A stretch of DNA of 64,000 bases, taken from contig NZ_SMRP01000005.1 in the NCBI RefSeq assembly GCF_004353915.1, positions 252,166 through 316,165 of the forward strand. Direction: 5' to 3'. This DNA comes from Paraburkholderia silviterrae. GTDB lineage: Bacteria; Pseudomonadota; Gammaproteobacteria; Burkholderiales; Burkholderiaceae. The notes below the pieces were generated by a model. The model worked only from the letters and a program-made list of their open reading frames with translations. It ran no database searches and was not told the origin of the DNA. Positions within the stretch are counted from its first letter, which is position 1; every line of letters starts with the position of its first letter. This document shows, in pieces, positions 29,178-40,584 of the stretch. Position numbers and translations under genes: made by a program.

Positions 29178-29939
29178 TTACTCGTCGTCGCTGTCGGGCG
29201 CGGGCGTGGTCTTTGCGAGTGCGGCTGGCGAGAGCCAGCGGAACGACGTGAGGCTACCCGTCTTGTCATAGGTGCATTCGGCGGCGGTGGCCGGGCGCGG
29301 CGCCTTGTGCAGGCCCAGCTTCACGGCCAGCACCGCCATCGGCGTGGTGGGCTTGCTTTCCGCGACCGGCGCGGCTGCCGATGCCGCGGATGCCACGGCG
29401 GCTCCGGATGCCGCAGAAGCTGCGGACGCTACAGCGGCTCCGGACGCCGCAGAAGCCGCGGACGCTACCGTTGCTCCGGATGCCGCAGAAGCTGAGGACG
29501 CTACGGCTGCTCCGGACGCCGCCGGCGCCAGCGTGCCGCGCTGCGCCGCCGAAGCGACCGACGATGCCGACACCGCCGAAGCTCCACGCGCAGCCGAGGC
29601 GCCCGTCGAAGCCGAAGCCCCGGCGGCGCTCGCCGCGCTCACGCCCGTGGCGGCGCCGGTGGAAGCCACAGGCGTGCCGGAGACGGCGGCGACCGCCTCT
29701 GGGCTGAGCACGCCCGATGCCGGCAGCGCGCCGCGAGCGAGCGTGCCTTCGACGACGACACGCTTGCCGCGATACGCCACCGCGGTATGTGTGACGGACA
29801 ATTCGCCCAGCGACGCGTTGGCGAGCCGGGTGCGAATTTCATGCTCGCATGCGCTGGGGTTCTGGTACTGCGCGACGCATCCCGCGAGCAGAGTGGCACC
29901 GGCGGCGAGGCCGACGAGGCAGGCTTTCCGTTTGTTCAT
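29178..29939 (-). CDS. Repeat-rich lipoprotein, function unknown
   Basis: A 253-residue lipoprotein: MNKRKACLVGLAAGATLLAGC with C21, a conserved N-terminal domain with ACEHEIRTRLANASLGELSV and AYRGKRVVVEGTL, an Ala/Ser/Gly/Val low-complexity centre (about 80-190) built from 12-residue repeats, and a C-terminal domain with AAECTYDKTGSLTSFRWLSPAAL. The two ends look like one small folded domain split by an expandable linker. It converges with the DUF3443 gene with 22 bp between stops. Confidence 0.75.
   Translation of the reverse strand: MNKRKACLVGLAAGATLLAGCVAQYQNPSACEHEIRTRLANASLGELSVTHTAVAYRGKRVVVEGTLARGALPASGVLSPEAVAAVSGTPVASTGAATGVSAASAAGASASTGASAARGASAVSASSVASAAQRGTLAPAASGAAVASSASAASGATVASAASAASGAAVASAASAASGAAVASAASAAAPVAESKPTTPMAVLAVKLGLHKAPRPATAAECTYDKTGSLTSFRWLSPAALAKTTPAPDSDDE
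29401..29508. repeat. 36-bp in-frame tandem repeat
   Basis: Three near-identical 36-bp units (29401-29436, 29437-29472, 29473-29508), each starting GCTCCGGA[TC]GCCGC, with partial copies on both sides. They encode the 12-residue Ala/Ser/Gly repeats of the minus-strand lipoprotein. Confidence 0.9.
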
Positions 29940-30087
29940 CGCTCTTGTTGCGCTTCTCGCGCGGTTCGGTTTTCAGGCTGCGGCAATTGTAGCGTACAGC
30001 CCGCCAAGACCCGAGGCGCATTGGGTTCTGTGAGCGGCGCTCGCGGGCCGCCCTGGCCTGTTATTATCGCGGCTGTATATCCGTACA

Positions 30088-31821
30088 GTGCCGCGCGTGC
30101 TTCCCGACTCTCCCGATCCGTTTTATTACCTCGCGAACTTCGAGCGCGCGCTCGCCTCGCTCGATGCGCGCTGCGCCGACCTGTTCGACGAAGCCGAGCG
30201 GCGCTTCGTGCAGGGCTTTGGCGCCCTGCCGCGGGCCTCGCGCGCGCTGTTCGTGCGCATGCTCATGCGCAAGGGGCCGCATTTTCGCGCGAGCAAGCTC
30301 GACTACGCCGAGATTGGCTGTCCGCGCGCGGCGGCGGCTCCCCTCGTGGCGGCGGGCTGGCTGGAGGCCGCGCCCGTGCTTGCGCTCGACGCGCTCGCGG
30401 CGCTCGTCACCAAAGCCGAACTGCAGACGCTCGCCGCACGGCTCGCAGCCTGCACGCAGCCCAATGGCGCTGCCGCGCGCGCCACGCGCGCCGAAACACT
30501 CGAAACCCTGCAGGCCGCCGCACCCGAAGCGCGCGGCTGGTCCGCGTGGTTTCCCGGCTCGGCCGATACCGTGTTCCATCTGGTGGCCGCGCCGCTGTGC
30601 GAGCGGCTCAGGCTAATGTTCTTTGGCAACCTGCGGCAGGACTGGTCCGAGTTCGTGCTGGCCGACCTGGGCGTCTACCGCTACGAACCGGTGCCGCTCG
30701 ACAGCGCCTCGCGCGCGTTTCAGCAACGCGCCGATATCGACGCGTATCTCACGCTGCGCGACTGCCGCGAGTCCTTCGACCTCGCTGCGGACGCGGCGAG
30801 CGCCGTCACCGCCCTTGGCGTCGCGCTCGATACGCTCGACGCCATTGCGCCGCGTACCCGGCACAACGACTGGCTGCGCTCGCGTTACGACCGGGTGCGC
30901 CACGCGGCGGGCCAGGCGGCCGAGCGTCTGGGCGAGCCGGCGCTGGCTTGGCGCGCCTATGCCCACTGCGGTCATCCCGAATCGCGCTACCGGTGCGTGC
31001 GCGTGCTCGAGCAACTCGACCGCCGCGACGAAGCACTCGCGCTCGCCCAGGCCATTGCCGGCGCGCCCGCCAACGAGGAGGAAGCGCAACGCGCGACGCG
31101 CACGCTCGCACGCCTGCAGCGGCGGCGCGCTACGGCGCAAACGCAAACAACGCCTGACACGCCGGGTTTCGCGAGCACCGAGCTCACGCTCCCCGAAGCC
31201 TGTGCCGGCCTGCGCGTGGAGGAAGCCGCGCGCCGCACGCTCGAGTGTGCCGACGCGCCCGTCTTCTACGTCGAGAACACGCTCATCAACAGTCTTTTCG
31301 GCCTGCTCTGCTGGCCCGCGCTCTTCGCGCCACTGCCGGGCGCGTTCTTCCATCCATTCCAGCGCGGCCCCGCCGACCTGCACGCCAGCGACTTCGTGTC
31401 CCGGCGCGCCGGGCTCTTCGCCGCGTGTCTGGCTGAGTTCGAGACCGGCACGTATCGCGCGACCATCGAGCAGCGTTTTACGCAGAAGTACGGCATCCAG
31501 TCGCCCTACGTCGCGTGGCCCGCGCTCGACGCCGCGCTGCTCGCACTGGCACTCGACTGCTTTCCCGCCGCCGACTTGAAGCTCTGGTTCGAACGCCTGC
31601 TGCGCGAGCCCGGCGCGAACCGTTCGGGCCTGCCCGACCTCGTGCGCTTCTGGCCGCGCGAGCGACGCTACGAGCTGATCGAGGTGAAGGGCCCCGGCGA
31701 CCGGCTGCAGGACAACCAGCGCCGCTGGCTCGCCTACTGCGCGGCACACGGCCTGCCCGTGACCGTGCTGCAAGTGCGCTGGGCCGCGCCGGAAAGCACG
31801 CCGGCTGCGCCCACGCCATGA
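30088..31821 (+). CDS. VRR-NUC domain nuclease (bacterial FAN1 homologue)
   Basis: A 577-residue homologue of Fanconi-associated nuclease 1, a structure-specific 5' flap nuclease that helps unhook DNA interstrand crosslinks. The C-terminal VRR-NUC active site is complete: GLPDLVRF (D517), then ELIEVKGPGDRLQDNQ (E532, K534). The N-terminal part has the FAN1-type SAP-like/winged-helix region (RALFVRMLMRKGPHFRASKL) and the middle is TPR-like, rich in Ala/Arg. Translation probably begins at GTG 30088; TATTAT (30062-30067) could be its -10. The helicase gene overlaps its stop by four bases. Confidence 0.9.
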   Translation: MPRVLPDSPDPFYYLANFERALASLDARCADLFDEAERRFVQGFGALPRASRALFVRMLMRKGPHFRASKLDYAEIGCPRAAAAPLVAAGWLEAAPVLALDALAALVTKAELQTLAARLAACTQPNGAAARATRAETLETLQAAAPEARGWSAWFPGSADTVFHLVAAPLCERLRLMFFGNLRQDWSEFVLADLGVYRYEPVPLDSASRAFQQRADIDAYLTLRDCRESFDLAADAASAVTALGVALDTLDAIAPRTRHNDWLRSRYDRVRHAAGQAAERLGEPALAWRAYAHCGHPESRYRCVRVLEQLDRRDEALALAQAIAGAPANEEEAQRATRTLARLQRRRATAQTQTTPDTPGFASTELTLPEACAGLRVEEAARRTLECADAPVFYVENTLINSLFGLLCWPALFAPLPGAFFHPFQRGPADLHASDFVSRRAGLFAACLAEFETGTYRATIEQRFTQKYGIQSPYVAWPALDAALLALALDCFPAADLKLWFERLLREPGANRSGLPDLVRFWPRERRYELIEVKGPGDRLQDNQRRWLAYCAAHGLPVTVLQVRWAAPESTPAAPTP

Positions 31822-34115
31822 GCTACACCGTCGCGGTCCGTACGCTCTGCGAGTTCACCGCGAAACGCGGCGACCTCGATCTGCGCTTCACGCCCTCACC
31901 CGATGCGAGCGAAGGCCGCGCCGGCCACGCCGCAATCGCCGCACGAAGGCCCACAGGCTACGAAACCGAAATCGCGCTCACCGGCGTATTCGGCACGCTC
32001 ACCGTGCGCGGCCGTGCCGACGGCTACGACCCGGCACGCCAGCGGCTCGAAGAGTTCAAGACTTATCGCGGCGATCTGGACGCGATGCGCGAGAATCAGC
32101 GCGCGCTGCACTGGGCGCAATTGCGTGTCTATGGCGCGCTGATGTGCGAGAAGCTCGGCCTCGACGCGCTCGAGCTCGCGCTCGTCTACTACGAGATCGG
32201 CTCGGGACGCGAGACGGCGCTCGTCGAGCACGCGAGCGCGCAGCAATTGCGCGCCGAATTCGAGTCGCAATGTGCGCGCTTCATCGCGTGGGCCGAACAG
32301 GAGAGCGCGCATCGCGCGGCGCGCGACGTGGCGCTCGCGGCATTGCGCCTGCCGCATGCCACGTTCCGCGAGGGCCAGCGCGATCTCGCCGAGGCCGTGT
32401 GGCGCGCGGCCACGCAAGGACGCTGCCTGCTCATCGAGGCGCCCACCGGCATCGGCAAGACCATCGGCACGCTGTTCCCGCAATTGAAGGCCTGCGCGCG
32501 CGCCGGCATCGACAAGGTGCTGTTCTTGAGCGCGAAGAGCCCGGGACGGCAGCTCGCGCTCGACGCGCTCGACACGCTTGCCGCCGCCCAGGTCGATGGC
32601 GCACCTCGCGACAGCGAGCCTCGCGACGCCGCCCCGCTGCCGCTGCGCGTGCTCGAACTGGTCGCCCGCGACAAAGCCTGCGAGCATCCGGACCTCGCGT
32701 GTCACGGGCAATCGTGCCCGCTCGCACGCGGCTTCTATGACCGCCTGCCCGCCGCGCGCGCCTCAGCACTCGCGCGCGTGCGGCTCGACCGCGCCGCGCT
32801 GCGCGAGGTCGCACGCGAGCATGCGGTCTGTCCGTACTACCTCGGCCAGGAGCTCGCGCGCTGGAGCGACGTGATCGTCGGCGACTACAACTATTACTTC
32901 GACGTGAGCGCAATGTTGTTCATGCTCGGCGCGCACAACCAGTGGCGCACGAGCGTGCTCGTGGACGAGGCGCACAATCTGCCCGAACGCGCCCGCGCGA
33001 TGTATTCCGCCGAGCTCGTGCAAACGCGCCTCGACGCCGTGCGGCGCGCCGCGAGCGCGAGCGTGAAGCGCGCGCTGACGCGTCTCGCGCGCCACTGGAA
33101 CGCGCAGAACGCCGTGCAGCCGCACGCGTGGCGCGCGAGCGAAACGCTGCCCGAAGGCCTCGTGGCCGCGCTCGGCGACGTGATCGCCGCCATTGGCGAG
33201 CAGCTCGCGCAACCGGCGCCCGTGCGCGACGCCGAGCTCGAACGCTTCTATTTCGACGCGCTGCACTTCGTGCGCATGGCCGAGCGCTTCGACGCGCAAT
33301 CGATCTTCGACGTCACACCGCTTTCCACGCGGGACGCCAGGCGCACGCGCTCGACGCTGTGCATCCGCAACATCGTGCCCGCCGGCGCGCTGCGCGCGCG
33401 CATGTCGGCGGCCCATAGCGTGACGCTCTTTTCGGCGACGCTCGCGCCCACGCGCTACTACGCCGAGATGCTCGGCTTGCCCGCGAACACGGTGAACGTG
33501 GAGATTGGCACGCCGTTTCGCGCCGAGCAGCTCGACGTGCGCATCGCGCGCGATATCTCGACGCGCTACAAGGACCGCGAGCGATCGCTCGACGCGCTCG
33601 TCGAGCGCATCGCCAGGCAATACGACGCGCGCCCCGGCAATTACCTGTGTTTCTTCAGCAGCTACGACTACCTCCAGCTCGCCGCCGACGTCTTCGTCGC
33701 GCGGCATCCGCATGTGAGTACATGGATGCAGTCGCGCACGATGGACGAGGCGCAACAGCAGGCCTTCGTCGCGCGCTTTGCGGTGGGTGGCTGCGGGATC
33801 GGCTTTGCGGTGCTCGGCGGGGCCTTCGGCGAAGGCATCGACCTGCCGGGCACGCGCCTCATCGGCACCTTCATCGCGACGCTCGGCATGCCGCAGGTGA
33901 ACCCCGTCAACGAGGCGATGCGCGAGCGCATGCAAGCGCTCTACGGCGCCGGATTCGACTACACCTATCTGATCCCCGGACTGCGCAAAGTCGTGCAGGC
34001 GGCGGGCCGCGTGATTCGCACCGAACACGACCACGGCGTCGTGCATCTGCTCGACGACCGCTTCGCGCGGCCGGACGTGCGCGCTCTGCTGCCTGCATGG
34101 TGGCAAATCGGCTAG
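31818..34115 (+). CDS. XPD/DinG-like Fe-S helicase with N-terminal RecB/Cas4-like nuclease
   Basis: A 765-residue superfamily 2 DNA helicase. Residues 1-110 look like a PD-(D/E)XK nuclease: EGRAGH (H37), RADGYD (D68), EEFK (E79, K81) and a QLRVY motif (101-105) as in RecB and Cas4. The helicase starts near residue 180: Walker A APTGIGKT (208-215), four cysteines C288, C295, C300, C338 for a 4Fe-4S cluster as in XPD, DEAH (383-386), and the C-terminal motif VVQAAGRVIR. The ATG overlaps the FAN1-like stop (ATGA), so both act together, probably in crosslink or stalled-fork repair. Confidence 0.88.
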   Translation: MSYTVAVRTLCEFTAKRGDLDLRFTPSPDASEGRAGHAAIAARRPTGYETEIALTGVFGTLTVRGRADGYDPARQRLEEFKTYRGDLDAMRENQRALHWAQLRVYGALMCEKLGLDALELALVYYEIGSGRETALVEHASAQQLRAEFESQCARFIAWAEQESAHRAARDVALAALRLPHATFREGQRDLAEAVWRAATQGRCLLIEAPTGIGKTIGTLFPQLKACARAGIDKVLFLSAKSPGRQLALDALDTLAAAQVDGAPRDSEPRDAAPLPLRVLELVARDKACEHPDLACHGQSCPLARGFYDRLPAARASALARVRLDRAALREVAREHAVCPYYLGQELARWSDVIVGDYNYYFDVSAMLFMLGAHNQWRTSVLVDEAHNLPERARAMYSAELVQTRLDAVRRAASASVKRALTRLARHWNAQNAVQPHAWRASETLPEGLVAALGDVIAAIGEQLAQPAPVRDAELERFYFDALHFVRMAERFDAQSIFDVTPLSTRDARRTRSTLCIRNIVPAGALRARMSAAHSVTLFSATLAPTRYYAEMLGLPANTVNVEIGTPFRAEQLDVRIARDISTRYKDRERSLDALVERIARQYDARPGNYLCFFSSYDYLQLAADVFVARHPHVSTWMQSRTMDEAQQQAFVARFAVGGCGIGFAVLGGAFGEGIDLPGTRLIGTFIATLGMPQVNPVNEAMRERMQALYGAGFDYTYLIPGLRKVVQAAGRVIRTEHDHGVVHLLDDRFARPDVRALLPAWWQIG

Positions 34116-34155
34116 CGCTTGATAATCAGCATGCCGAATTAACTCGCAGCAAACA

Positions 34156-34182
34156 AAACCGGCACCGCGACGGTGCCGGTTT
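34156..34182. terminator. Terminator between helicase and clp genes
   Basis: Eleven-bp perfect stem AAACCGGCACC/GGTGCCGGTTT with a five-base loop. The T-rich side is better on the minus strand, so it mainly ends the clp gene. Confidence 0.85.
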
Positions 34183-34206
34183 CCTCACTACATACTCAGG
34201 CCATAC

Positions 34207-37068
<2,862 letters not shown>

Positions 37069-37413
37069 GGTCGACTTGTCTCCAGTTCGGCGCCGTTGCG
37101 CGTCTTGCGAAACGGCACGGCGCGTCGCGAAGATGCGCCGGAAAAGTGACAGAGCGGCGGCGGACCGCGCAGAAAGCGCGGCGCTGCGCCAGGCGTTGCC
37201 GGGCCGGCGGCATCATGTACTGCAAGCACCGGAGGCACACGACGCAACGATTGTGGCAGGAAAAGTGATGGCACGCTGCAAGCGTGTATCGAGGCGCGTG
37301 AAATGGCCGGATGCGCGTCAATGTGCGGCCTTATCGCGAGCGTTCACGAGCTTGCGTCACAGTCTTGTCATACGGCTTGTCATACGAAAACCGCCATGCG
37401 GCGCAGAGATTCT
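37069..37413. other. Non-coding stretch between clp gene and xylB remnant
   Basis: About 345 bases upstream of the minus-strand clp gene. It includes the 3' side of the deletion junction of xylB. The CATACGG[AC]TTGTCATACG repeats near 37368-37390 (two copies of GTCATACG) are the only structure seen. Confidence 0.45.
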
Positions 37414-37503
37414 TCAGACGCCAAGGGTGAATACCGGTTCGAGCGCGCGATAGAGCAGCACAGCCTTCACGCCCGATGTGCCGAGATCGATACCGATAAC
37501 CAT
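37414..37503 (-). pseudogene. xylB: Xylulokinase remnant with internal deletion
   Basis: ATG 37503 follows a strong GGGAGGGGA site and encodes MVIGIDLGTSGVKAVLL, the exact start of an FGGY xylulokinase with its ATP-binding loop. After residue 17 the frame reads YRALEPVFTLGV and stops, 29 residues in all against about 490 for XylB. The last residues resemble the C-terminal end of FGGY kinases, so this looks like an in-frame deletion that fused the first and last few codons. It lies 45 bases after the xylA stop, in the usual xylAB order. Confidence 0.75.
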
Positions 37504-37548
37504 GTCTGCATCCCCTCCCGGTTCGCGTGCGCGTCTTGCGGCGTGCGT

Positions 37549-38871
37549 TCAGCGCTGCGCGTAGATCGCCTGATTGACGACGTTTTCGAGCCGCTCTTGC
37601 TGACCGCTCGCATGCTGCGGATTAAAGCCATGCGCGAGCGCATCGGTGGCCAGCGACGAAAGCGAATAGCCGCCAGCGAGGATCTTGCGGCCGAGCTCGG
37701 TATCCCAGCCCGCATAGCGCTGACGCTTGAACTGTTCGAGGCGATCGTTCTCGACCAGCACTGCCGCACGCTCGAGTGCGAGGGCGAGCACATCGATCGC
37801 GCCCACGTGGCCATAGAACAGATCTTCGGGATCGGCGCTCTGACGCCGCACCTTCGCATCGAAATTCATGCCGCCCGTGGTGAAGCCACCGTGACGCAGG
37901 ATTTCGTAGAACGCCAGCGTCAGCTCTTCCACGCTGTTCGGAAACTGGTCGGTGTCCCAGCCATTTTGAGGGTCGCCGCGATTGGCGTCGACGCTGCCGA
38001 ACACGCCGAGCGCGTAGGCCATCGCAATCTCGTGGTGGAACGAATGACCCGCGAGCGTGGCGTGATTCGCTTCGATGTTCACGCGAATTTCGTTCTGCAG
38101 TCCATATTGCGTGAGAAAACCGTGGACCGTCGCGACGTCGTAGTCGTACTGGTGCTTAGTCGGCTCCTGAGGTTTCGGCTCGATCAGCAGCGTGCCCTTG
38201 AAACCGATGCGCTCCTTGTGCTCGACCACCATCGAGAGAAAACGCGCAAACTGCTCGCGCTCGCGCACGAGGTCGGTATTGAGCAGTGTTTCGTAGCCCT
38301 CGCGCCCACCCCACAACACGTAATTCTCGCCCCCGAGCCGGTGCGTGGCGTCGAGCGCGTGGCACACCTGTGTGGCCGCATAGGCGAAGACCTCGGGGTT
38401 CGGATTCGTGGCCGCACCGGCTGCATAGCGCGGGTGCGAGAACAGATTCGCCGTGCCCCACAGCAGCCTCATGCCACTCGCCTGCTGCTTCGCGTCCAGG
38501 TAATCCACCATGCGCGCGAAGTTCTCCTTGTAATCCTTGAGGTCCTTGCCTTCGGGCGCAACGTCGGTGTCGTGGAAGGTATAGAACGGCACGCCGAGCT
38601 TCGTGAAGAACTCGAATGCCGCGTCGGCCTTCTGGTGCGCGCGCTCCATCGCGTCGCCGGGCTGCTGCCACGGGCGATGAAAAGTGCCTTGGCCGAAGAT
38701 GTCGCTGCCGGGCCACACGAACGTATGCCAGTAGCACACCGCGACACGCAGATGTTCCTCCAGCGTCTTGCCGAGGAGCTTCTTCGTGCGATCGTAGTAG
38801 TGGTAGGCAAGCGGATTGTCCGATTGCGGGCCTTCGTAGCGAATGGCTGGAATAGCTTCGAAATACGACAT
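37549..38871 (-). CDS. xylA: Xylose isomerase
   Basis: XylA converts D-xylose to D-xylulose with two divalent metals. The 440-residue product (from [14 protein letters not shown]) equals the E. coli length. Active-site segments are present: [24 protein letters not shown] (catalytic His), [28 protein letters not shown] and [27 protein letters not shown] precedes the ATG; an upstream in-frame ATG at 38892 is less likely. The adjoining xylB is deleted and the divergent xylR is frameshifted, so the enzyme may have lost its pathway partner here. Confidence 0.96.
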   Translation of the reverse strand: MSYFEAIPAIRYEGPQSDNPLAYHYYDRTKKLLGKTLEEHLRVAVCYWHTFVWPGSDIFGQGTFHRPWQQPGDAMERAHQKADAAFEFFTKLGVPFYTFHDTDVAPEGKDLKDYKENFARMVDYLDAKQQASGMRLLWGTANLFSHPRYAAGAATNPNPEVFAYAATQVCHALDATHRLGGENYVLWGGREGYETLLNTDLVREREQFARFLSMVVEHKERIGFKGTLLIEPKPQEPTKHQYDYDVATVHGFLTQYGLQNEIRVNIEANHATLAGHSFHHEIAMAYALGVFGSVDANRGDPQNGWDTDQFPNSVEELTLAFYEILRHGGFTTGGMNFDAKVRRQSADPEDLFYGHVGAIDVLALALERAAVLVENDRLEQFKRQRYAGWDTELGRKILAGGYSLSSLATDALAHGFNPQHASGQQERLENVVNQAIYAQR

Positions 38872-39307
38872 GGGGTCCCCCGTCTCAAGCAAAGCCGTCG
38901 ATCACACCTGGCGTCTTGGCTGCCGGCCGGAGTGAGTGCTTGAGCACTGCCTCCGGCCCCATGCAGAGCACCTGGTGCGATCCCGTGCAAAGCGCTCATG
39001 CTGCGGCGCAACGGCACGCGCCGTGCGAACTGAGGCCATACTGCCCGCGTCGCCCGAAGGGCGGCAATTGCGAAATTGCGCGACTTGCATAACGTTTCCT
39101 GCCACCCGCCCGCCAGGCACGCGTGCACGGCCTAGAATACCGGGACGCTTGAAAGGCGGCGCGCCGCTTTGCCGCGAATAAGCGTACAGGCAACGCACAA
39201 GCAACGTACAAGCAACGCACAAGCGCCGAGCAAGCCCCGCGCCCGAACTGGAGACGACTGCGCCTGCCGCAACGCCAGCAAGCGCATGCAGAACCGAACC
39301 GCATGCC
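38872..39307. other. Divergent xylA / xylR intergenic region
   Basis: About 435 bases. A run of near-identical GCAA[CG][GN]-type short repeats (CAACGCACAAGCAACGTACAAGCAACG region, 39191-39222) lies 90-115 bases before xylR. XylR and CRP-like sites would be expected here, but I could not define them. Confidence 0.45.
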
Positions 39308-40584
39308 ATGAACCGTGCCCCCGCTTCCCAGACCGCGCATCGCATCGCGCTGCTCTTCAATGCGAACAAGGTGTACGACCGCGAGATCATCGCGGGCATC
39401 GGCCATTACCTGCGCTCGACGCGTGTGGCGTGGGACCTCTTCTCGAAGAGGATTTCCGCTGTCGTCTCGCGGGTATCGAGCGCTTCGACGGCGACGGCAT
39501 CATCGCCGACTTCGACGACCCCGCCGTCGCCAACGCGCTCGCGGGCTGCCCGCTGCCGGTGGTGGCGCTCGGCTCGTCGTTCGAGGATCCGGCGCAGTAC
39601 CCCGCCACCCTGCCTTATATCGCCACCGACAACCGCAAGCTCGTCTCGCTCGCATGGACGCACTTGATCGGCGCGGGCCTGCCGCATCTGGCCATGTACA
39701 GCCTGCCCGTCGCGCAGGAGAACCGCTGGGCGCAGGAGCGCGAGCGGGCCTTCCTGGCGCTCGCGCAGGCAGAGGGCGTTCAGGCGCCCGTGTATCGCGG
39801 CCTGGCCACCAGTGCGCCGTCCTGGAACCAGGCCATCGAGCAACTGAGCGCGTGGCTCCACGCGCTGCCCAAGCCCGTCGGCGTGATCGCCGTGACCGAT
39901 GCGCGCGCCCGGCATCTGCTGCAGGCCTGCCTGATGCACGGCATCGCGGTGCCGGAACAGGTGGCGATCATCGGCATCGACAACGACCCGCTCACGCGCA
40001 CCCTCACGCGCATCCCGCTCTCCTCGGTCATTCAGGGCACCGAGGAAATGGGCAAGACGGCGGCGCACCTGCTGCACCAGATGCTCGGCGGTGCACGTTT
40101 TCCGGGACGGCGCATTCTGGTTCCGCCCGTCGGCATCAATGTGCTGGAATCGACGCGGCATGAACCGCTGTCCAGCCCGCACGTGATGCGTGCACGGCAC
40201 TTCATCCGCCAGTACGCGTGCCAGGGCATCAAGACCGAGCAGGTCGCCGATTACGTGGGCGTGTCGCGCTCGTCGCTGGAAGAATATTTCCGGCGGGAAC
40301 TGCACCGCACGGTCCACCAGGAGATCCTGAGGCACAAGCTCGAGGCCGCGAAAGCCCTGCTCGCGAGCCGCGACGCGTCGAGTGCCGAAGTGGCCATCCG
40401 CTGCGGGTTCACGTCGCTTCAATACATGTATGCGGTGTTCCGGCGCGAACTGGGCTGCACACCGCGCGAATATCAGGACAGCGTGGCGCAGCCCGCCAGC
40501 TCCGCCGCGCCAGCCTCTTTCCAGGCGCCCGCCCAGGCGGCCCGAGCCCCGGCCCTTCCGACTCACCCGACCGACGCCACATGA
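39308..40584 (+). pseudogene. xylR: XylR regulator (AraC family) with a -1 frameshift
   Basis: XylR senses xylose and activates xyl genes. ATG 39308 gives HRIALLFNANKVYDREIIAGIG...AWDLF, the known XylR start, up to about 39442. The next residues of the family, EEDF-RL...GDGIIADFDDP, continue in another frame from GAA 39445 to the stop at 40582. Exactly one base is missing in the TTCTCGAAGAG run. Beyond it, the LacI-like sensing domain (YIATDN, AVTDARARH, VAIIGIDNDPLTR) and AraC helix-turn-helix pair (QVADYVGVSRSSLEEYF, AEVAIRCGFTSLQYMYAVF) are intact. Total restored length is about 425 residues. It may be a true mutation or a base-calling error. Confidence 0.85.

Noticed and set aside
29401..29508. 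Regular repeats resembling a CRISPR array
   Set aside because: Units are adjacent without spacers and in frame with a lipoprotein gene, so this is a coding tandem repeat.
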